The notes under the pieces were generated by a model. That model searched no databases. It worked only from the letters and a program-made list of their open reading frames with translations, and was not told where the DNA came from. Both the position numbers and the translations under genes were made by a program. Shown one piece after another: positions 1 through 22,578 of a DNA stretch of 64,000 bases. Source of the stretch: Mesostigma viride (lineage: Eukaryota > Streptophyta > Mesostigmatophyceae > Mesostigmatales > Mesostigmataceae); NCBI GenBank assembly GCA_009746045.1, contig RPFO01000090.1, forward strand, positions 444,887 to 508,886. Reading direction: 5' to 3'. Each line of letters starts with the position of its first letter. Positions within the stretch are counted from its first letter, which is position 1.

Positions 1-10512
<10,512 letters not shown>

Positions 10513-11239
10513 CTGCATCCTGATAAGGATGTTTGGCAAAAGAATCAGCTAGTGGAAGCAAATGCATGCTCCAGCCCCCTTCTTCGCAACTTAATTGAGA
10601 AGTTTGCGATGGACAAGTAATTAATAATTGCGCCCCAAACAACAACGGTTGCACCTCTCGGACCATCACTATCACTAAACCAACATGGTAAATTTAGGTA
10701 TTGCATTTTACAATTGTCCTCGGCTAAAGCAGAACCCTATAGGCTCTGGTGAAGCGTGGCTTCATCCAAAGCTAGCTACCTCCCTCATGCTGCGAAGAAG
10801 CCTTCATTATATTACCTCTGTTGGCCATGGCCGTGCAGAAATGTTCCTGCCACGAAATCACCCACCGCCACGTTTGCAGGGAAAAATAATGTTTTGCTGT
10901 AATCATGTTGGGGCAGACGGCAGAACTGGAAATCACACGGAGGCTTTGTGAATGAAATAGGGGGCAAGATGGGAGGTCGGTTACTCGGAGGGACTAAACA
11001 AATACCACCACTGCCGAGGTCGGTACTCGGAAGAAACTACGACCACCGCCAACCACGTCTGTTGTTGTTGTTGTTGGCTTGTTGCCCACGCCGCACATGG
11101 GCAGCAGAGATACGCCGCACATGGGCCCACTACAGTATTGTTGTTGTTGTTGTTGTTGCCCACGCCGCACATGACCCGAGGGCCAGTGCGTGTGAACTGT
11201 GAGGGCACTGTGCGGCGTGGGATCCACCTGAGAGTCTGA

Positions 11240-11345
11240 GACTGATTGACTGACTGACTGGCTACTGGCTACTGGCTACTGGCTACTGGCTACTGGCTAC
11301 TGGCTACTCGCTTATGACTACTGGCTACTTGATACTGTCTAATGT
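11240..11345. repeat. (TGGCTAC)n heptanucleotide repeat
   Basis: About ten units of TGGCTAC, decaying to TACTGGC-like pieces up to 11400. The unit is not the plant-type TTTAGGG telomere repeat. Confidence 0.85.
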
Positions 11346-11582
11346 ATACTGGCTACTTGATACTATGAACGATGGCGGATACTGGCTACTGGTGGTGGGC
11401 CACAACAACAACAAAAACTGGCTACTTTTTCCGGGTAAATGGGTATTTTTATTAACCAATAGGAATATCATTAGGTGAAGAGGTACCACGTATCCGCGTG
11501 CGTCGGCGACCAGCTGGTTACCCTCTGAGGGTAGTGTGATAGGTGAAAGGTTTAGAAAGGAGCATTGTGTGACCAGGGGAGC

Positions 11583-11866
11583 CAAGTGACGCGCGTAAGG
11601 TCACCGTGAGGAATGCAGGTAAACACCCTGTTGCGTCCCAGGAGAGCATGGAAGAGCTCCAAGGGGCTGGGCTTGTCATTGTTGGGCCCGGGGTCCCACA
11701 CCTTGTATTGTTCTTGCGCCAAGAGCCAAGCGCGACGCATTGCTGAGTTCCAGAGAAAGATAAACCGCCTCACCACGGCGGCTTTGGTGTATTCGTGCGG
11801 CACTTTGAAAACCGTCTCGTTCCGGATAGTCCAGATCGCGTATAATCTCCAAAAACTGGCTACTCA
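11583..11866 (-). mobile_element. Non-LTR retrotransposon ORF2 C-terminal fragment (zf-RVT-like region)
   Basis: The minus strand reads WRLYAIWTIRNETVFK, then about 70 more residues including FLWNSAMRRAWLLAQEQY. The W...IW..RN...F pattern is typical of the region after the reverse transcriptase domain in plant LINE-like ORFs. The frame is closed by a TGA just upstream and has no reverse transcriptase attached, so it is a 5'-truncated relic. It is flanked by the inverted ACCCATTTACCC boxes of the surrounding island. Confidence 0.6.
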
Positions 11867-12214
11867 TGGCTGAATCTCCGCGGCCGATGTGCGGTGTGTG
11901 AAAACAACAACTACAGCAACAACGAGTTGCTGTAGATCGTACCCCAGCCCCCAGGTCGTTATTGTCTGACTGTACAGTATTGATCCAGTCCATCAAGAGA
12001 AAAAAAAAATACCCATTTACCCAGGATTTACCCCTGATTTACCCGGAATTGTCTTGATCATTCCGATTTCCAAATGGCCCATACACCCCCCCCCTTGATT
12101 TTTACTGTACCTGTAAGACTGGGGACCGACCCAGGGCTGCGATCTTAAACCAAAAATCGAATCCAGGGTTGACAATCTGAAACATGACGTAGGCACAAAC
12201 CCGTCCTCGCGTAC

Positions 12215-12219
12215 TGTAC

Positions 12220-12291
<72 letters not shown>

Positions 12292-12505
12292 GTCCCACGC
12301 CGCCCAAGGGCAGCAGAGAATCTATAGTGGCCTCGCGTACTGTACCACAAGCGAAGGTATCCGATGATGCAACCGTCCATGTCCCAGTGCCCCGATAGTA
12401 CCACCGATACTAAATACCTATACATGTATCCGGCCCTCGGCCACTATAGATTCTCTGCTGCCCATGTGCGGCGTGGGACACAACAACAACAACAACAACT
12501 GTACC
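12215..12505. mobile_element. Foldback element with GTT repeat in one arm
   Basis: The left arm ends at 12332 and the right arm starts at 12439. Over about 48 bases they are reverse complements with two mismatches, covering GGCCACTATAGATTCTCTGC and the CCCACGCCGC box. Both arms continue outward into GTT/AAC repeats, expanded to about 75 bases on the left and 7 units on the right. The arms are separated by 106 bases without coding potential. Confidence 0.65.
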
Positions 12506-13132
12506 ACACTAACCGCCACACGTGTGTGTGCCCACCTTAATTAGGATTCGCTGATACTCATTTCCCCTCTCACCTCTTTGGTCCATAATTGGCTAATAAA
12601 ATATACCCATTTCCCCGAAAAAAAACAACTGTACCACACTGACCGCAACTCTAAAGCAGCGTTTGGTGCGTACTTTAAGATCTTTTTGCCAAAACCAGCC
12701 CTGCGATCCTGTAAACAAAAATTTTCAAAATCCAGGGTCTCAAGATCTTCAACCTGGGAATCTCAAACGTCACAGGGGGGGTGTATCGTATACGTATTCG
12801 AGGATCCTGCTACAGTATAGTTGGACTTGTCCCTATTCGGAGTGGACCCCGTGTACTACATACCCGCGCTAATGGGCGCAGTAAAACAGATAAGGATACC
12901 CCGTTCGCGATACTAGATTACTGTACCGCGGAATACCCCTTCGTTGGGGTTAATTTTCCCTCCAGATCCCCGCGTGTGCTTGCGGCCACGTATCGGACGC
13001 CGTACATCTCCCCTCTGGCAACGCCTACGCGCGCGATCCGGCTTTCACCGTTGTCAAGGTGCAAGCAAACAAAGCTTTCCAATGATTTAAAGAAGGAATA
13101 CGCATGGCAGGAGAGAAATACGCAGCGGCTGC

Positions 13133-16100
13133 ATGGTGACAATGATGGCGCAGTTGGCCGTGTGCGGCGTCTCGCATGTGGGGCTTTCTCACGGAGGCAA
13201 TGTCCTGGCCTTTCGGCCAACATCGTCACGACGCCTTGTAAACGGGGGTGGCAGGAGGAAAGCCCAATTTGCCACCTGCGCGGTTCAACCAGAGGAGGAC
13301 CCGCCCAAGGTTGACCGTTCCGAGGTAGAGAAGATTCTTCAGGCAAAAGCGGGCAGCGAGGTGCTTGAAAAATATAGGGAAAAATTGCGAAAGAAGCTGC
13401 AAGAAACACCCGGGCCAGATGATGTGAATCCTGCTGCTTCTTTAGAGGCCGGCCGAGCTGCTGCAGAGGAATACAAGGCCAAGGTTCAGGCTGCGCTTGC
13501 CGAGGTAATAGTTCATTCTTCATGCACCACTAGCGAGGCTCGTTGGTGAAATTCCCGCCCGTGTAATTGTTTAATGCCACGTTTTGCAGAGTATTTATGT
13601 CGACAACCATTTTTCACATTCCCGGCTCAGTGGTTAAAATCCAGTGACGGTTGCATGTTGGACTTGCTTAAGAGTGCTGATACGATGTGAAGCAGGAAGC
13701 GGGTTCTGTACTGCGGTGAAACACAGGAGGCGGAGAAGGAAGCGGAGCTGCTGCGGCAGGCGGAGCAGAAGCTCAAGGTTGGCGAATTTTATTATGACAA
13801 AGGAGAATACGCCAAGAGCGCCAGCGCGCTCGAAGAAGGGATGGCCATGGTCGCGGGTTCATCCATGGTTGGGGGCCAGGTGCGTGCCACTTCATTCTAT
13901 TGATCCAGGCGGCGTAGCATTTACTTTCCTTTCAGCTATTCCTTGGCATTCAGAGATCGTGATAATGGAATCATGAATATTTGTTTGTTGCCACTCATGT
14001 TAAATTTTTTGGGCCCTGAATGTCTGCAGTTGCGTTGTATAATGTTGTACAATCTAATGTAATATGATTGTGTCTGCGGCTGCTAGATGTAATTAGTCTG
14101 TTGTCATATCCCTTGTATGTCTGCAACTGCTAGGTTTGGAATGCCGCTCTACATTTATAGTCCCGCCTTGGTTTTCCAAAATCACAAGGGTGATACACTA
14201 GAAAGGTGCTGGTTAGTAAAAGCGTGGTATCACAATATCTGGTCCTGGATTAGTGCTGCTTGCCATCGGAAAGCCTTTGGTTGTTAGGCATGTGCTGGTT
14301 TGTTAGGGATGCTAGAAGTGGCCTTTCGAGCGTGTGGTGGGATGTGGGCACGCATGAATGCATTGGCTGCATCGGCTGCATCGGCTGCATCGGCTGCATC
14401 GGCTGCATCGGCTGCATCGGCTGCATTTGCTGCATTCGCTGCATTCGCTGCATTCGCTGCATTCGCTGCATTCGCTGCATTCGCTGCATTCGCTGCATTC
14501 GCTGCATTCGCTGCATTCGCTGCATTCGCTGCATTCGCTGCATTCGCTGCATTCGCTGCATCGGCTGCATCGGCTGCATCGGCTGCCTCGGCTGCCTCGG
14601 CTGCCTCGGCTGCCTCGGCTGCCTCGGCTGCCTGGGCTGCCTGGGCTGCCTCGGCTGCATTCGCTGCATTCGCTGCATTCGCGGCATTCGCGGCATCGGC
14701 TGCATCGGCTGCATGGGCTGCATGGGCTGCATGGGCTGCATCGGCTGCCTGGGCTGCATCGGCTGCCTGGGCTGCATCGGCTGCCTCGGCTGCCTGGGCT
14801 GCATCGGCTGCCTGGGCTGCCTCGGCTGCATGGGCTGCATGGGCTGCATGGGCTGCCTCGGCTGCATGGGCTGCATGGGCTGCATGGGCTGCATGGGCTG
14901 CATCGGCTGCATGGGCTGCATGGGCTGCATCGGCTGCATCGGCTGCATGGGCTGCATGGGCTGCATGGGCTGCATGGGCTGCCTGGGCTGCCTCGGCTGC
15001 CTGGGCTGCCTGGGCTGCCTGGGCTGCCTCGGCTGCCTCGGCTGCCTGGGCTGCCTGGGCTGCCTGGGCTGCCTGGGCTGCCTGGGCTGCATGGGCTGCA
15101 TGGGCTGCATGGGCTGCATGGGCTGCATGGGCTGCATGGGCTGCATGGGCTGCATGGGCTGCATGGGCTGCATGGGCTGCATGGGCTGCATGGGCTGCAT
15201 GGGCTGCCTCGGCTGCCTCGGCTGCCTCGGCTGCATCGGCTGCATCGGCTGCATCGGCTGCATCGGCTGCATCGGCTGCATCGGCTGCATCGGCTGCATC
15301 GGCTGCATCGGCTGCATCGGCTGCATCGGCTGCATGGGCTGCATGGGCTGCATGGGTTGGATGGGCTGCCTCGGCTGCCTCGGCTGCCTCGGCTGCCTCG
15401 GCTGCCTTGGCTGCCTTGGCTGCCTTGGCTGCCTTGGCTGCCTTGGCTGCCTTGGCTGCCTTGGCTGCCTTGGCTGCCTTGGCTGCCTTGGCTGCCTTGG
15501 CTGCCTTGGCTGCCTTGGCTGCCTTGGCTGCCTTGGCTGCCTTGGCTGCCTTGGCCGCCTTGGCTGCCTCGGCTGCCTTGCCTAACTTGCCCAAGGCAAA
15601 GGGGCTGGTTTCCGTAGTTAGTGTTAATCAACCCGTGTTTGCATGTGCGGTTTGTTGTGGAATTCGCCATGGTTATGTGCATGATGTGGCACCTTGCTCA
15701 CTATCACGGTCACTACATCCTTGTGGTGGTGGCGGCGTGACTGCCCTGCTCACGTACATGGTCACTATGTCCATCTGGGGGTGGCGTGTACCATGTTCCT
15801 GCATGTGCGTTGGGTGCCGGCGTGATGCCCCTGCTCACTCGTACTGTCACTAATTTGGTCATCGTACGGTCACTAATGTAGACACTACACCCATGCTGGG
15901 GCCGCCGTGACATGCTCCAGATCATGATCTGGCTGGCCATGGCCTATGAGGCCCAGGGCCGCAACGCCGAGTGCATCGAGCTGCTCAAGGAGGTGAACAA
16001 GAAGCACCCTGATGACGAGCTGCGCAAGCAGGCAGGGGACCTCAAGTTCATCTACGAGGCGCCTAAGTTGGCATTGAGCAAGGATGACTTTGTGGCGATG

Positions 16101-17099
16101 CCGCTGGTTCAGGACCTGGACCGACGGTAGGTAGGACAGGTTTGGTTAGAGAATGATACCTCGTGCTTTTCCCCCACACCTCCGCTCAGCGATGATGACT
16201 TGGTTGACATGGTGCTTGTCCAAAAGATAGGCGGATGTCGATAGCTGTTTTCTTTCTTATTATTGTTAGTATTGTTGCTATTGTTAGAACTACTAATAGA
16301 GTAGTAGGACTTGGTCGCCTTGCCACTCATCATTGAGCTGGAGGGAAAGGTGGGGTAGGATTTAGGATAGCCCTCCCCCCGTCGCCCCCCTTTGACGTGA
16401 GCTTCATGTGGGGTAGGACAGCTCGTTCCCTGTTTTTCTCTCCCCCCCCCCCCCCCCCTTCAGAACTAGACTGCTGGTTGGGGTTATGCATCGCTGGTGT
16501 TAGTTATACCCTCTGGGCATGCAGTTTAGGCCAGTTTGACAGGTTTCAGGTTAAGGAATAGCAGCCGTGCTCTCCCTCCCCCGCTCTTCGGCCTGGGCCA
16601 CTCCTCAGGCAGCATTTTTCTCTCCTCTTGCCGTTCTCCATTTTCCATGTTTGGAATGTGAGGAAGCTCTGTGGTGTCGGTTTTCCGAAAACTCCAATTA
16701 AATTCAGCTGCCATGGACCTATTGGGCTGGGTGTCTCATTGGTGTAGTGGCTTCTTCTTTACTGTTTTCAATAGTCGTTATAACACTGGAAGTATGTTCT
16801 TTAGGGTTTAGAGTTTAGGATTTCGGCCTCACGTACAGCTTCCTTTCTACTCATTCCGTTTCCTTCCCATTTTCCCCCCTGCGTCTCCCCTCTGACGTTG
16901 TTTGCTTGACAGGGGGAAGAAGTCATGGAAGGGGGTGAAGAAGTACGTAGCGCCCCCTGGCGAGAAGCCGTTTGACTTTGACGAATACATCGCCAAGTTG
17001 TTCAGCGACACCCGCCCCCGCTGGCAGACGAACAAGTACGTCTGGGCCGCGGCCGCCGTGCTGCTCACTGGCTTGGGCATCTACTTCAACAAGCGGTGA
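13133..17099 (+). CDS. Plastid-targeted TPR-like protein with C-terminal membrane anchor
   Basis: Four exons, 13133-13504, 13727-13879, 15921-16126 and 16913-17099, join in phase with GT-AG sites to give 305 residues. The ATG at 13133 is followed by about 50 residues rich in Ser, Arg, Val and Gly with few acids, a typical chloroplast transit peptide ending near [11 protein letters not shown]. Residues 58-125 are charged and helical ([19 protein letters not shown]). Residues 125-230 form TPR-like helix pairs ([40 protein letters not shown]). The last 20 residues, starting at [17 protein letters not shown], are a single membrane span, so the protein is probably tail-anchored in a thylakoid or envelope membrane. 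It resembles conserved plant TPR-like plastid proteins of unknown function; the molecular role is not deducible. Intron 2 carries the large 9-bp array. Confidence 0.8.
14350..15590. repeat. 9-bp minisatellite array, about 137 units
   Basis: Units have the consensus GGCTGCNTN with variants GCATC, GCATT, GCATG, GCCTC, GCCTG and GCCTT occurring in blocks. As 9 is a multiple of 3 and no variant creates a stop, the array is open in five or more frames on both strands over 1.2 kb, mimicking Ala-rich, Gly-Cys or Met-Gln-Pro proteins. It lies wholly inside intron 2 of the TPR-like gene, so I treat these frames as non-coding. Confidence 0.95.
16441..16459. repeat. Poly-C tract
   Basis: A 19-base C run in intron 3 of the TPR-like gene. 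Confidence 0.8.
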
Positions 17100-19010
17100 C
17101 CGGGGCTATGTCCTGTACTTGCCACCAGGCGTATGCCCATGCATCATGTGCTCATGGATTCCCCATGTCCGTGCGCACACATCAAGTATCTGTCCGTGCG
17201 GGTTTTGCAGCAGGAGCGTCGGCCACGCGTGGCCTACGTCCCTGCCTCGTGGTAAGAAGCACAAGTGGTTTGGGTTGTGAGCACGACGTGCGGCCTCCCG
17301 TGCACCCTCACGGGTAGCTGTAGTGATTTCTCGAGCACTGTCGGCAGCATGGACACGACCGGCTGTGTCGGCAGAGGGCGACAGGACCTGGGCGAGGCTA
17401 CCTATGAGATCGGGGAGTCGGCAGGCGGGAACAGGAACTGTATCAAAAGACCTCGACAGGTCATCCCTTTCCACAGGGAATCAGGAAACGAGCACGCCCA
17501 GGCAATGCAAAGGCACAACGGTGCATCGTGTTTCCTCGGACAATCATGCGATATGCACTGCTTGCCCCCGCTGTAGCCGTAATGGGTGTGCCTTCTACAT
17601 GCTACAACTTTCAGTCAGCGCCACTTGTACACATAGAGTGGGGTGCCCTCTGTGTGTGGTACTGCGTGCGGAACCAGCAGAATGATGTTCCGTTCGAGAT
17701 GGGGCCCGGGGTGCGGCTCGCCTTCGCTTCATCCGTTGTCAGTTGGGCTGTTCTGGCAGGCAAAAAAAGGGGTTCCTTGCCTGACCTGTTATGGGGTGTG
17801 TTGCCTGACCTGAATTTATTACCCGCATCGCCCTGAATTAAGGTCATTCCCGTGTGCGGGACAGATGCTCCCATCCCCGATGCGCCTTGGGCAGCGCGTG
17901 CAGTCGTCTCAGCATGCATGCGTGTGGCAAGAGAGCCTTAGACTCCCTGTGTAGAAACAAGACGGGCTGCATGGTCGAGCTCGCCGTGGTGGGGATCCTG
18001 CCACACGTCATTTTCTGCTTTCTGAATGGTCCATCTGCGGCTGCCAGAAATGCAACTGTGGGGGAGAGGAGTTTGGGGCCAGAAATGGAGCAGGGAGGAG
18101 GTTGGGCGAGAAAGGCTTGGGTTAGAGTCGTGTTCTGGAGAAGAGATGCCCCCAAATGTGTATATTCTGGCAGGGAGCTGGGTAGCCACTGGGGCCTATC
18201 GAGCCCCCTTCGCAAGGCGGCCGCTCAAAATGTGCTCGACTTCAATCATGTAGGTAGCCACTAGAGCTGGGGTAGCCACATGTCTCCATCAGCTCTGCAC
18301 TGCACTGACACGCCGCCGCCGCTTGGCGCCTGCAAAAAGAAGTAGCGTCCCCTGTTGCTTGTACGCAATATCCCACATGTGGCTCTTGTATGTTGACAAG
18401 CACCGGCCATAAATCGTTCCCAACACGCGGGCAAGTTTTTTGGGTTGTATTGGGCCACCACGTGGCGCCCTTTAAGTTGGCCACCTGGTAGGAATGTTGA
18501 TCGATCTGTAATGGATAGAGGGCCTGGGGGAGGTGGGTCAACACTGGATTGGCTGGGAATCTACGCGCCAGACCTCACAAACATGGGTGCCAATTTCATG
18601 GGTGAGGCACCATGAAACATATTGCCGAGGGGCTTGAAGTTCTTGGGAAATCGGCAACTAGCACGACCGACCAAATCCCTGTGTGGGTCCTGGACTCCTG
18701 TGGCCAGGGTGCTGACCATGCATGTGTAGACTCTAGACTACCTGACCCTAAGGTAGAGCTGGCGACATTCATGGGGGTCAGTCGGATATGCAGCTGCTGC
18801 TTGGATACACCTACGTCTTGACGTGCGATCCTGAAATTGTAACACTCTGGTTTATCACATGCATGTGAGCAGGTTGACATTTTGGAACCTCAGGAGACAA
18901 CAACTATGTCATTCACATGTATGGTCTCATTCACATGTATGGTCAGGCCCCTGGTTATCCTAGGAATAGTTGTAGCACTTAATAAAATTTATCAAGAGAT
19001 TCAGGAGATC
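17100..19010. other. Intergenic stretch, no supported gene
   Basis: Contains the 3' flank of the TPR-like gene. Open frames up to 136 codons exist on both strands, but none shows a recognisable motif, biased composition or splice-compatible neighbours. Confidence 0.5.
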
Positions 19011-21185
19011 AATGTCCACTTCCAATTCGGGCTGTGAGGGGGATTGAACAACTTTTGGCCGGCGAGCCGCTTTAGCTCAAGCTTCAGCTTACCCTGGAAG
19101 TCGATATTCCGTTTGGGGTCTTGATTCTGTGCTCTCTGAAGCGAAATGGTGACGCGGCATACAAAAAAGCTTTGCTGGCGTACGACATCGCACGACCATG
19201 ACCAAAAAACTAACGCGCGCAAGGTATCCCAGCTCACCATGCAAGATTCTCTGGGCCCGAACAAAACTTGTTCCCAAACGTCTGACTGACTTCTGGTGGC
19301 GTTTCCCGATCATCGCTCAAACTATTTATGCGCATGATCCTCAACCGCCTTCGTTCTGCTCTCGATCGTCACCTTGGGGAGACCCAAATGGGCTTCTGGC
19401 CCGGGCGCAACACAGTCATGGGCATCTTTGTCGTGCGGCGCCTCTTCGAGGAGATCGCGCTCCTGCAGCCTGGTGAGTTTCCCGCCATCCTGATCTTCGT
19501 CGACTTCATCAAGGCTATTGATTCTGTCCGCTGGGCCGCTCTATGCCGGGGCTGTCCTTGCGCTCGCGTACCCACCCCCCTAATTGCTGTCATCTGCACG
19601 CTGCATGTATGAGGGGTCGGCCAACTCGGTGCACACTCAACACGGCATTACCCCGCCATGTCCACTGCAGACCGGCGTCTGGCAAGGTTGCGTCCTGTCA
19701 CCGAACCTGTTCATTATTGTAGCGGATTGTGTTATGCGCAAGGCACGTGCCCGCTTTGCTAGGCATGCTGGCCGCGAACCTGGCCAAGTTATTATGAATG
19801 AAATTAAGCGGAGAAGGGCCGGGGATGACGAACCAGCAGAATTGACTCGCTGACCTCATCTATGCCGACGACATCGCGCTCATGGATCGAGAAGCCGGAT
19901 CGAGTATGCCCAACTCTGGCTGGACTGCCTGGCGCTCGAGACCCGTGCTGTCGGTCTAGCTAGAAATTAATCGGCCCCAAAACGGAGGCCATGGCCCTCG
20001 GCCTGGCTGGGCCCCCGCCCCCACTCCGCCTCTTAGATGACACCAAGGTAAACTACCCTGCTTCAGGCTGCTCGGCAGTTGGCTTCCCGACTAGCTGCGA
20101 GGACGACCTGACAACCCGGATCAGCATGGCGTGGGGGCATCTCCACGAGCACCGTCGCTAGCATGGTGGAGCAACCCCACCCTGCCCCGGATTGTCAAGC
20201 GCGACCTGTTCAAGGTCGTCATTCTAGCTGACGATCCGGACCTACGGCGCCGAGACATAGATAGTGGACGTGACGCAGGAGCTGGAGAAACGACTCAACA
20301 GCGCCGTCGATCACCAAGATGCTGCGCAAGGCATTTAATATTCCTTTTGGTTTGCACATTAGCATCGAGGATTTGTACGCTGATTTTACATAAATGCTTC
20401 CCACTGTCATTCTTAGGCACCGGCGCCTGGGCCTAGCTAGCCGGGCACCTGTCGACCCGCACAGATATCAGGTAGATATACATTCGTTGTCCACATCGTC
20501 GCGTTGCTGCAGCAACACGATGTTTTCTGGCATACGCGGGCTTTTGGTTCCCGCCGCACATTTGAAAGTGCTGTCCTCCGGATTTTTGCCTTTGCACCGT
20601 GTGCAGCTCTTGGACGTTTGGAATCATGGCATGGCTAACGTAATGACTGACTAGCTAGACCTTTTCAGTGGTTTTCCATTTGCGGCCGGTATTTCCTCGT
20701 GAATGGTGGGAGAGCGATCGCAGCAATGGTGCTCACCACTAGACACTCCCGGCCAGTTAGGCTCAAAACACACGCCCTGATCAAGCAAGCTGTTTCCGGC
20801 CCCACCGTCTAGGTCATCTAGTCGCTCTACACGTAAGCCAGCAACAATTTCAATGCACAAGGCTACACATTTCCATCCCCATTCATATTCATCATCCTGA
20901 ACGACTCGACCACGCGGACAAGATAACGGCAGGCTCGAGCTACCGGCATGGTCCGGATTCTCCCGATTTCTGGCCTGCGCTGGTTGTCTCCTTGACATCA
21001 GACAGACTAGCTGGCACCAAGCACCGGCCGCCGGGCTGCCGGGCCGGCGCACAGCCCAGGCGTATGGTCCTCACGTACGTGGCGTGGGCCCAGGCCGCGC
21101 GCAGCAAGGTTGCCACTGGACTTTCCATCATATTTGTTGACTAGATCAAGGCGCAGTCACGTGTCTATTAATTAATCAATTCATC
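19010..21185 (+). mobile_element. LINE-A copy 1: degenerate non-LTR retrotransposon, interrupted by element D
   Basis: Reverse transcriptase blocks appear in order but in shifted frames: LILNRL / QMGFWPGRNT (19330-19415), FVDFIKAIDSV (19495-19530), LQTGVWQGCVLSPNLF (19665-19715) and IYADDIALM (19860-19885). The C-terminal part follows to about 20476 (VGFPT-like block, then RHRRLGL). The element resumes at 20996 after a 519-base insertion and ends at 21150-21175 with GCAGTCACGTGT and a TTAATTAA tail. Stops and frameshifts show it is dead. Motif order marks an endonuclease-reverse transcriptase LINE of the L1-like group, by inference. Confidence 0.8.
20477..20995 (+). mobile_element. Element D copy 2, inserted in LINE-A
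   Basis: Intact LINE-A at 27700-27730 reads GGTAGATACATCAG. Here the same sequence is split after GGTAGATA and resumes at CATCAG, with ACAT present at both junctions as a possible 4-bp target duplication. The 519-base insert shares its right 300 bases with 8100-8420 (inverted) and 56330-56515. It encodes nothing recognisable. Confidence 0.7.
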
Positions 21186-21216
21186 AAGGCTTTCGACACG
21201 GTCCTCTGGGAGGCTC
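21186..21216 (+). mobile_element. LINE-A copy 2, left piece
   Basis: Directly after the TTAATTAATCAATT tail of copy 1 the sequence reads FIKAFDTVLWEALWPD, the reverse transcriptase block that continues at 26909 after the 5.7 kb insertion. Confidence 0.75.
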
Positions 21217-22578
21217 TTTGGCCAGATGTCGGGTTTTCCACGCATAGGCATCTAGAATCTTTGTACCACTGAGGGCATGCCTCGCATTTCGGACGAGATT
21301 AGACAGCGTAGGATAGCATTCGTAGGACATGTTGCTCGCAGTTTGGTTGCAATGAAGCTTGGTAAAATGGCTGACGGCGGCATGGCTGACGGCGGAGTTC
21401 AGATCTTTTGCGTCTGAGCCCCAAATTCGGTCAGACCACTTGCATTCGATGCGCTTTTTTGAGACGCACATGCCAGTATAATCGGTTACGGCTGAAACGC
21501 AGTATTGCCAAAGTTACGCACGTGACAAGCAGCTATGACGGCCCCAAAAGCAAAACGAAGTTTGGAAAAGGAGCTTGCCGGCTCCGAACCGAACCCACTC
21601 GCCATCGTCCTGGCCCAGCCTTCTGGGCCCGCCAACCCACCGCCAGCAAACCCATCGCCAAGCGCCTCGCCAGAGCCCAAGAAACCCTGCTACGCCCACA
21701 AATGGCGACAGCTATTTGAGTACCTACCAATGACGACCGCTTTTCTTTCAGCAAATGGATGCAACTGTCCATTGAAAGCAGAATGCGTCGAAATAGTGCG
21801 TTTCTTAGCACAGGAACGCAAGCTCCATGGGCCCTATGCGCCCATCCACGCCGAGAACGTGGAGAGGTTCCTCACCTAGCTGCCAGCATACGACCACCGC
21901 CTCGCCATCATGTGCAGCTTCTACCAGCTACCTATCGACAAAATCGCCGCCAAGATCCGCACCCCAGCCCAGCCTGCGCGGCCGATAGCCACATCGGCTT
22001 CCTCCCTCTGCAAGGACGACATCCGAGCAGTGCTGGAGGAGCACGTGACCTGGCCGTTGGCCGAGAAGCTGACCTCGCTGAACACGACGCTCAACACGGT
22101 GGAGGCCCGGGTCTCCAATGTGGAAACCAAGGTCGTCCACAAGCTCCAGCCCCAGTTCACGACGCTGCACACCGCGGCACAGGCATCGGAAACGCACGCT
22201 GCACTTGTCTCTCGCCTTAACCAGGTGGAGGGCAAGTGCGGCGTGCTCATGAAGAAGCTTGAAGCCATCACCGCCCATGCACACCGAGGCCCTGGCCTCA
22301 CAGGTCCCCAAGATAGCGGAGCAGACGGCCACCATCGCATCCCAGCCACCCCGGCTGGAAGCTGGTGACCTCCCGCCCCTCTCCTATGCGGACCTGCTGC
22401 GGACAGCGACCGCCTCCACCACCGACGCCATCGCTACGAAGCTCCAGGAGCTTGAAGACCTTCGCCAGGCTCAACAACGGGAGGCCACCGACCGCGCCCG
22501 CCGCGACTGCCGGGTGGTGCTGCGTCGCTTCCCCCAGAAGCCAGGTGAGACGTCAACCTCCCTTGCCGACGAGCTTAA

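Larger units (their letters stand above)
10900..12880. repeat. Degenerate repeat island
   Basis: No host gene is visible. The block is built from repeated pieces: GTTGTTGTT or ACAACAACA runs joined to CCCACGCCGCACATGGGCAG (11084-11104, 11158-11172, 12290-12316 and, inverted, 12458-12476); an ACCCATTTACCC box in both orientations (11430-11448, 12008-12022); and an AACAACTGTACCACACT box at 12493 and 12620. This looks like several nested non-autonomous insertions. Confidence 0.6.

Noticed and set aside
11240-11345. Telomere-like repeat
   Set aside because: TGGCTAC does not match known plant or algal telomere units and lies beside ordinary repeats.
14250-15853. Frames up to 517 codons (Ala-rich, Gly-Cys, Met-Gln-Pro)
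   Set aside because: All are readings of the 9-bp array; the flanking exons of the TPR-like gene splice across it.
17854-18264. 136-codon plus-strand frame
   Set aside because: No motif, no splice partner and overlapping frames of similar length on the other strand.
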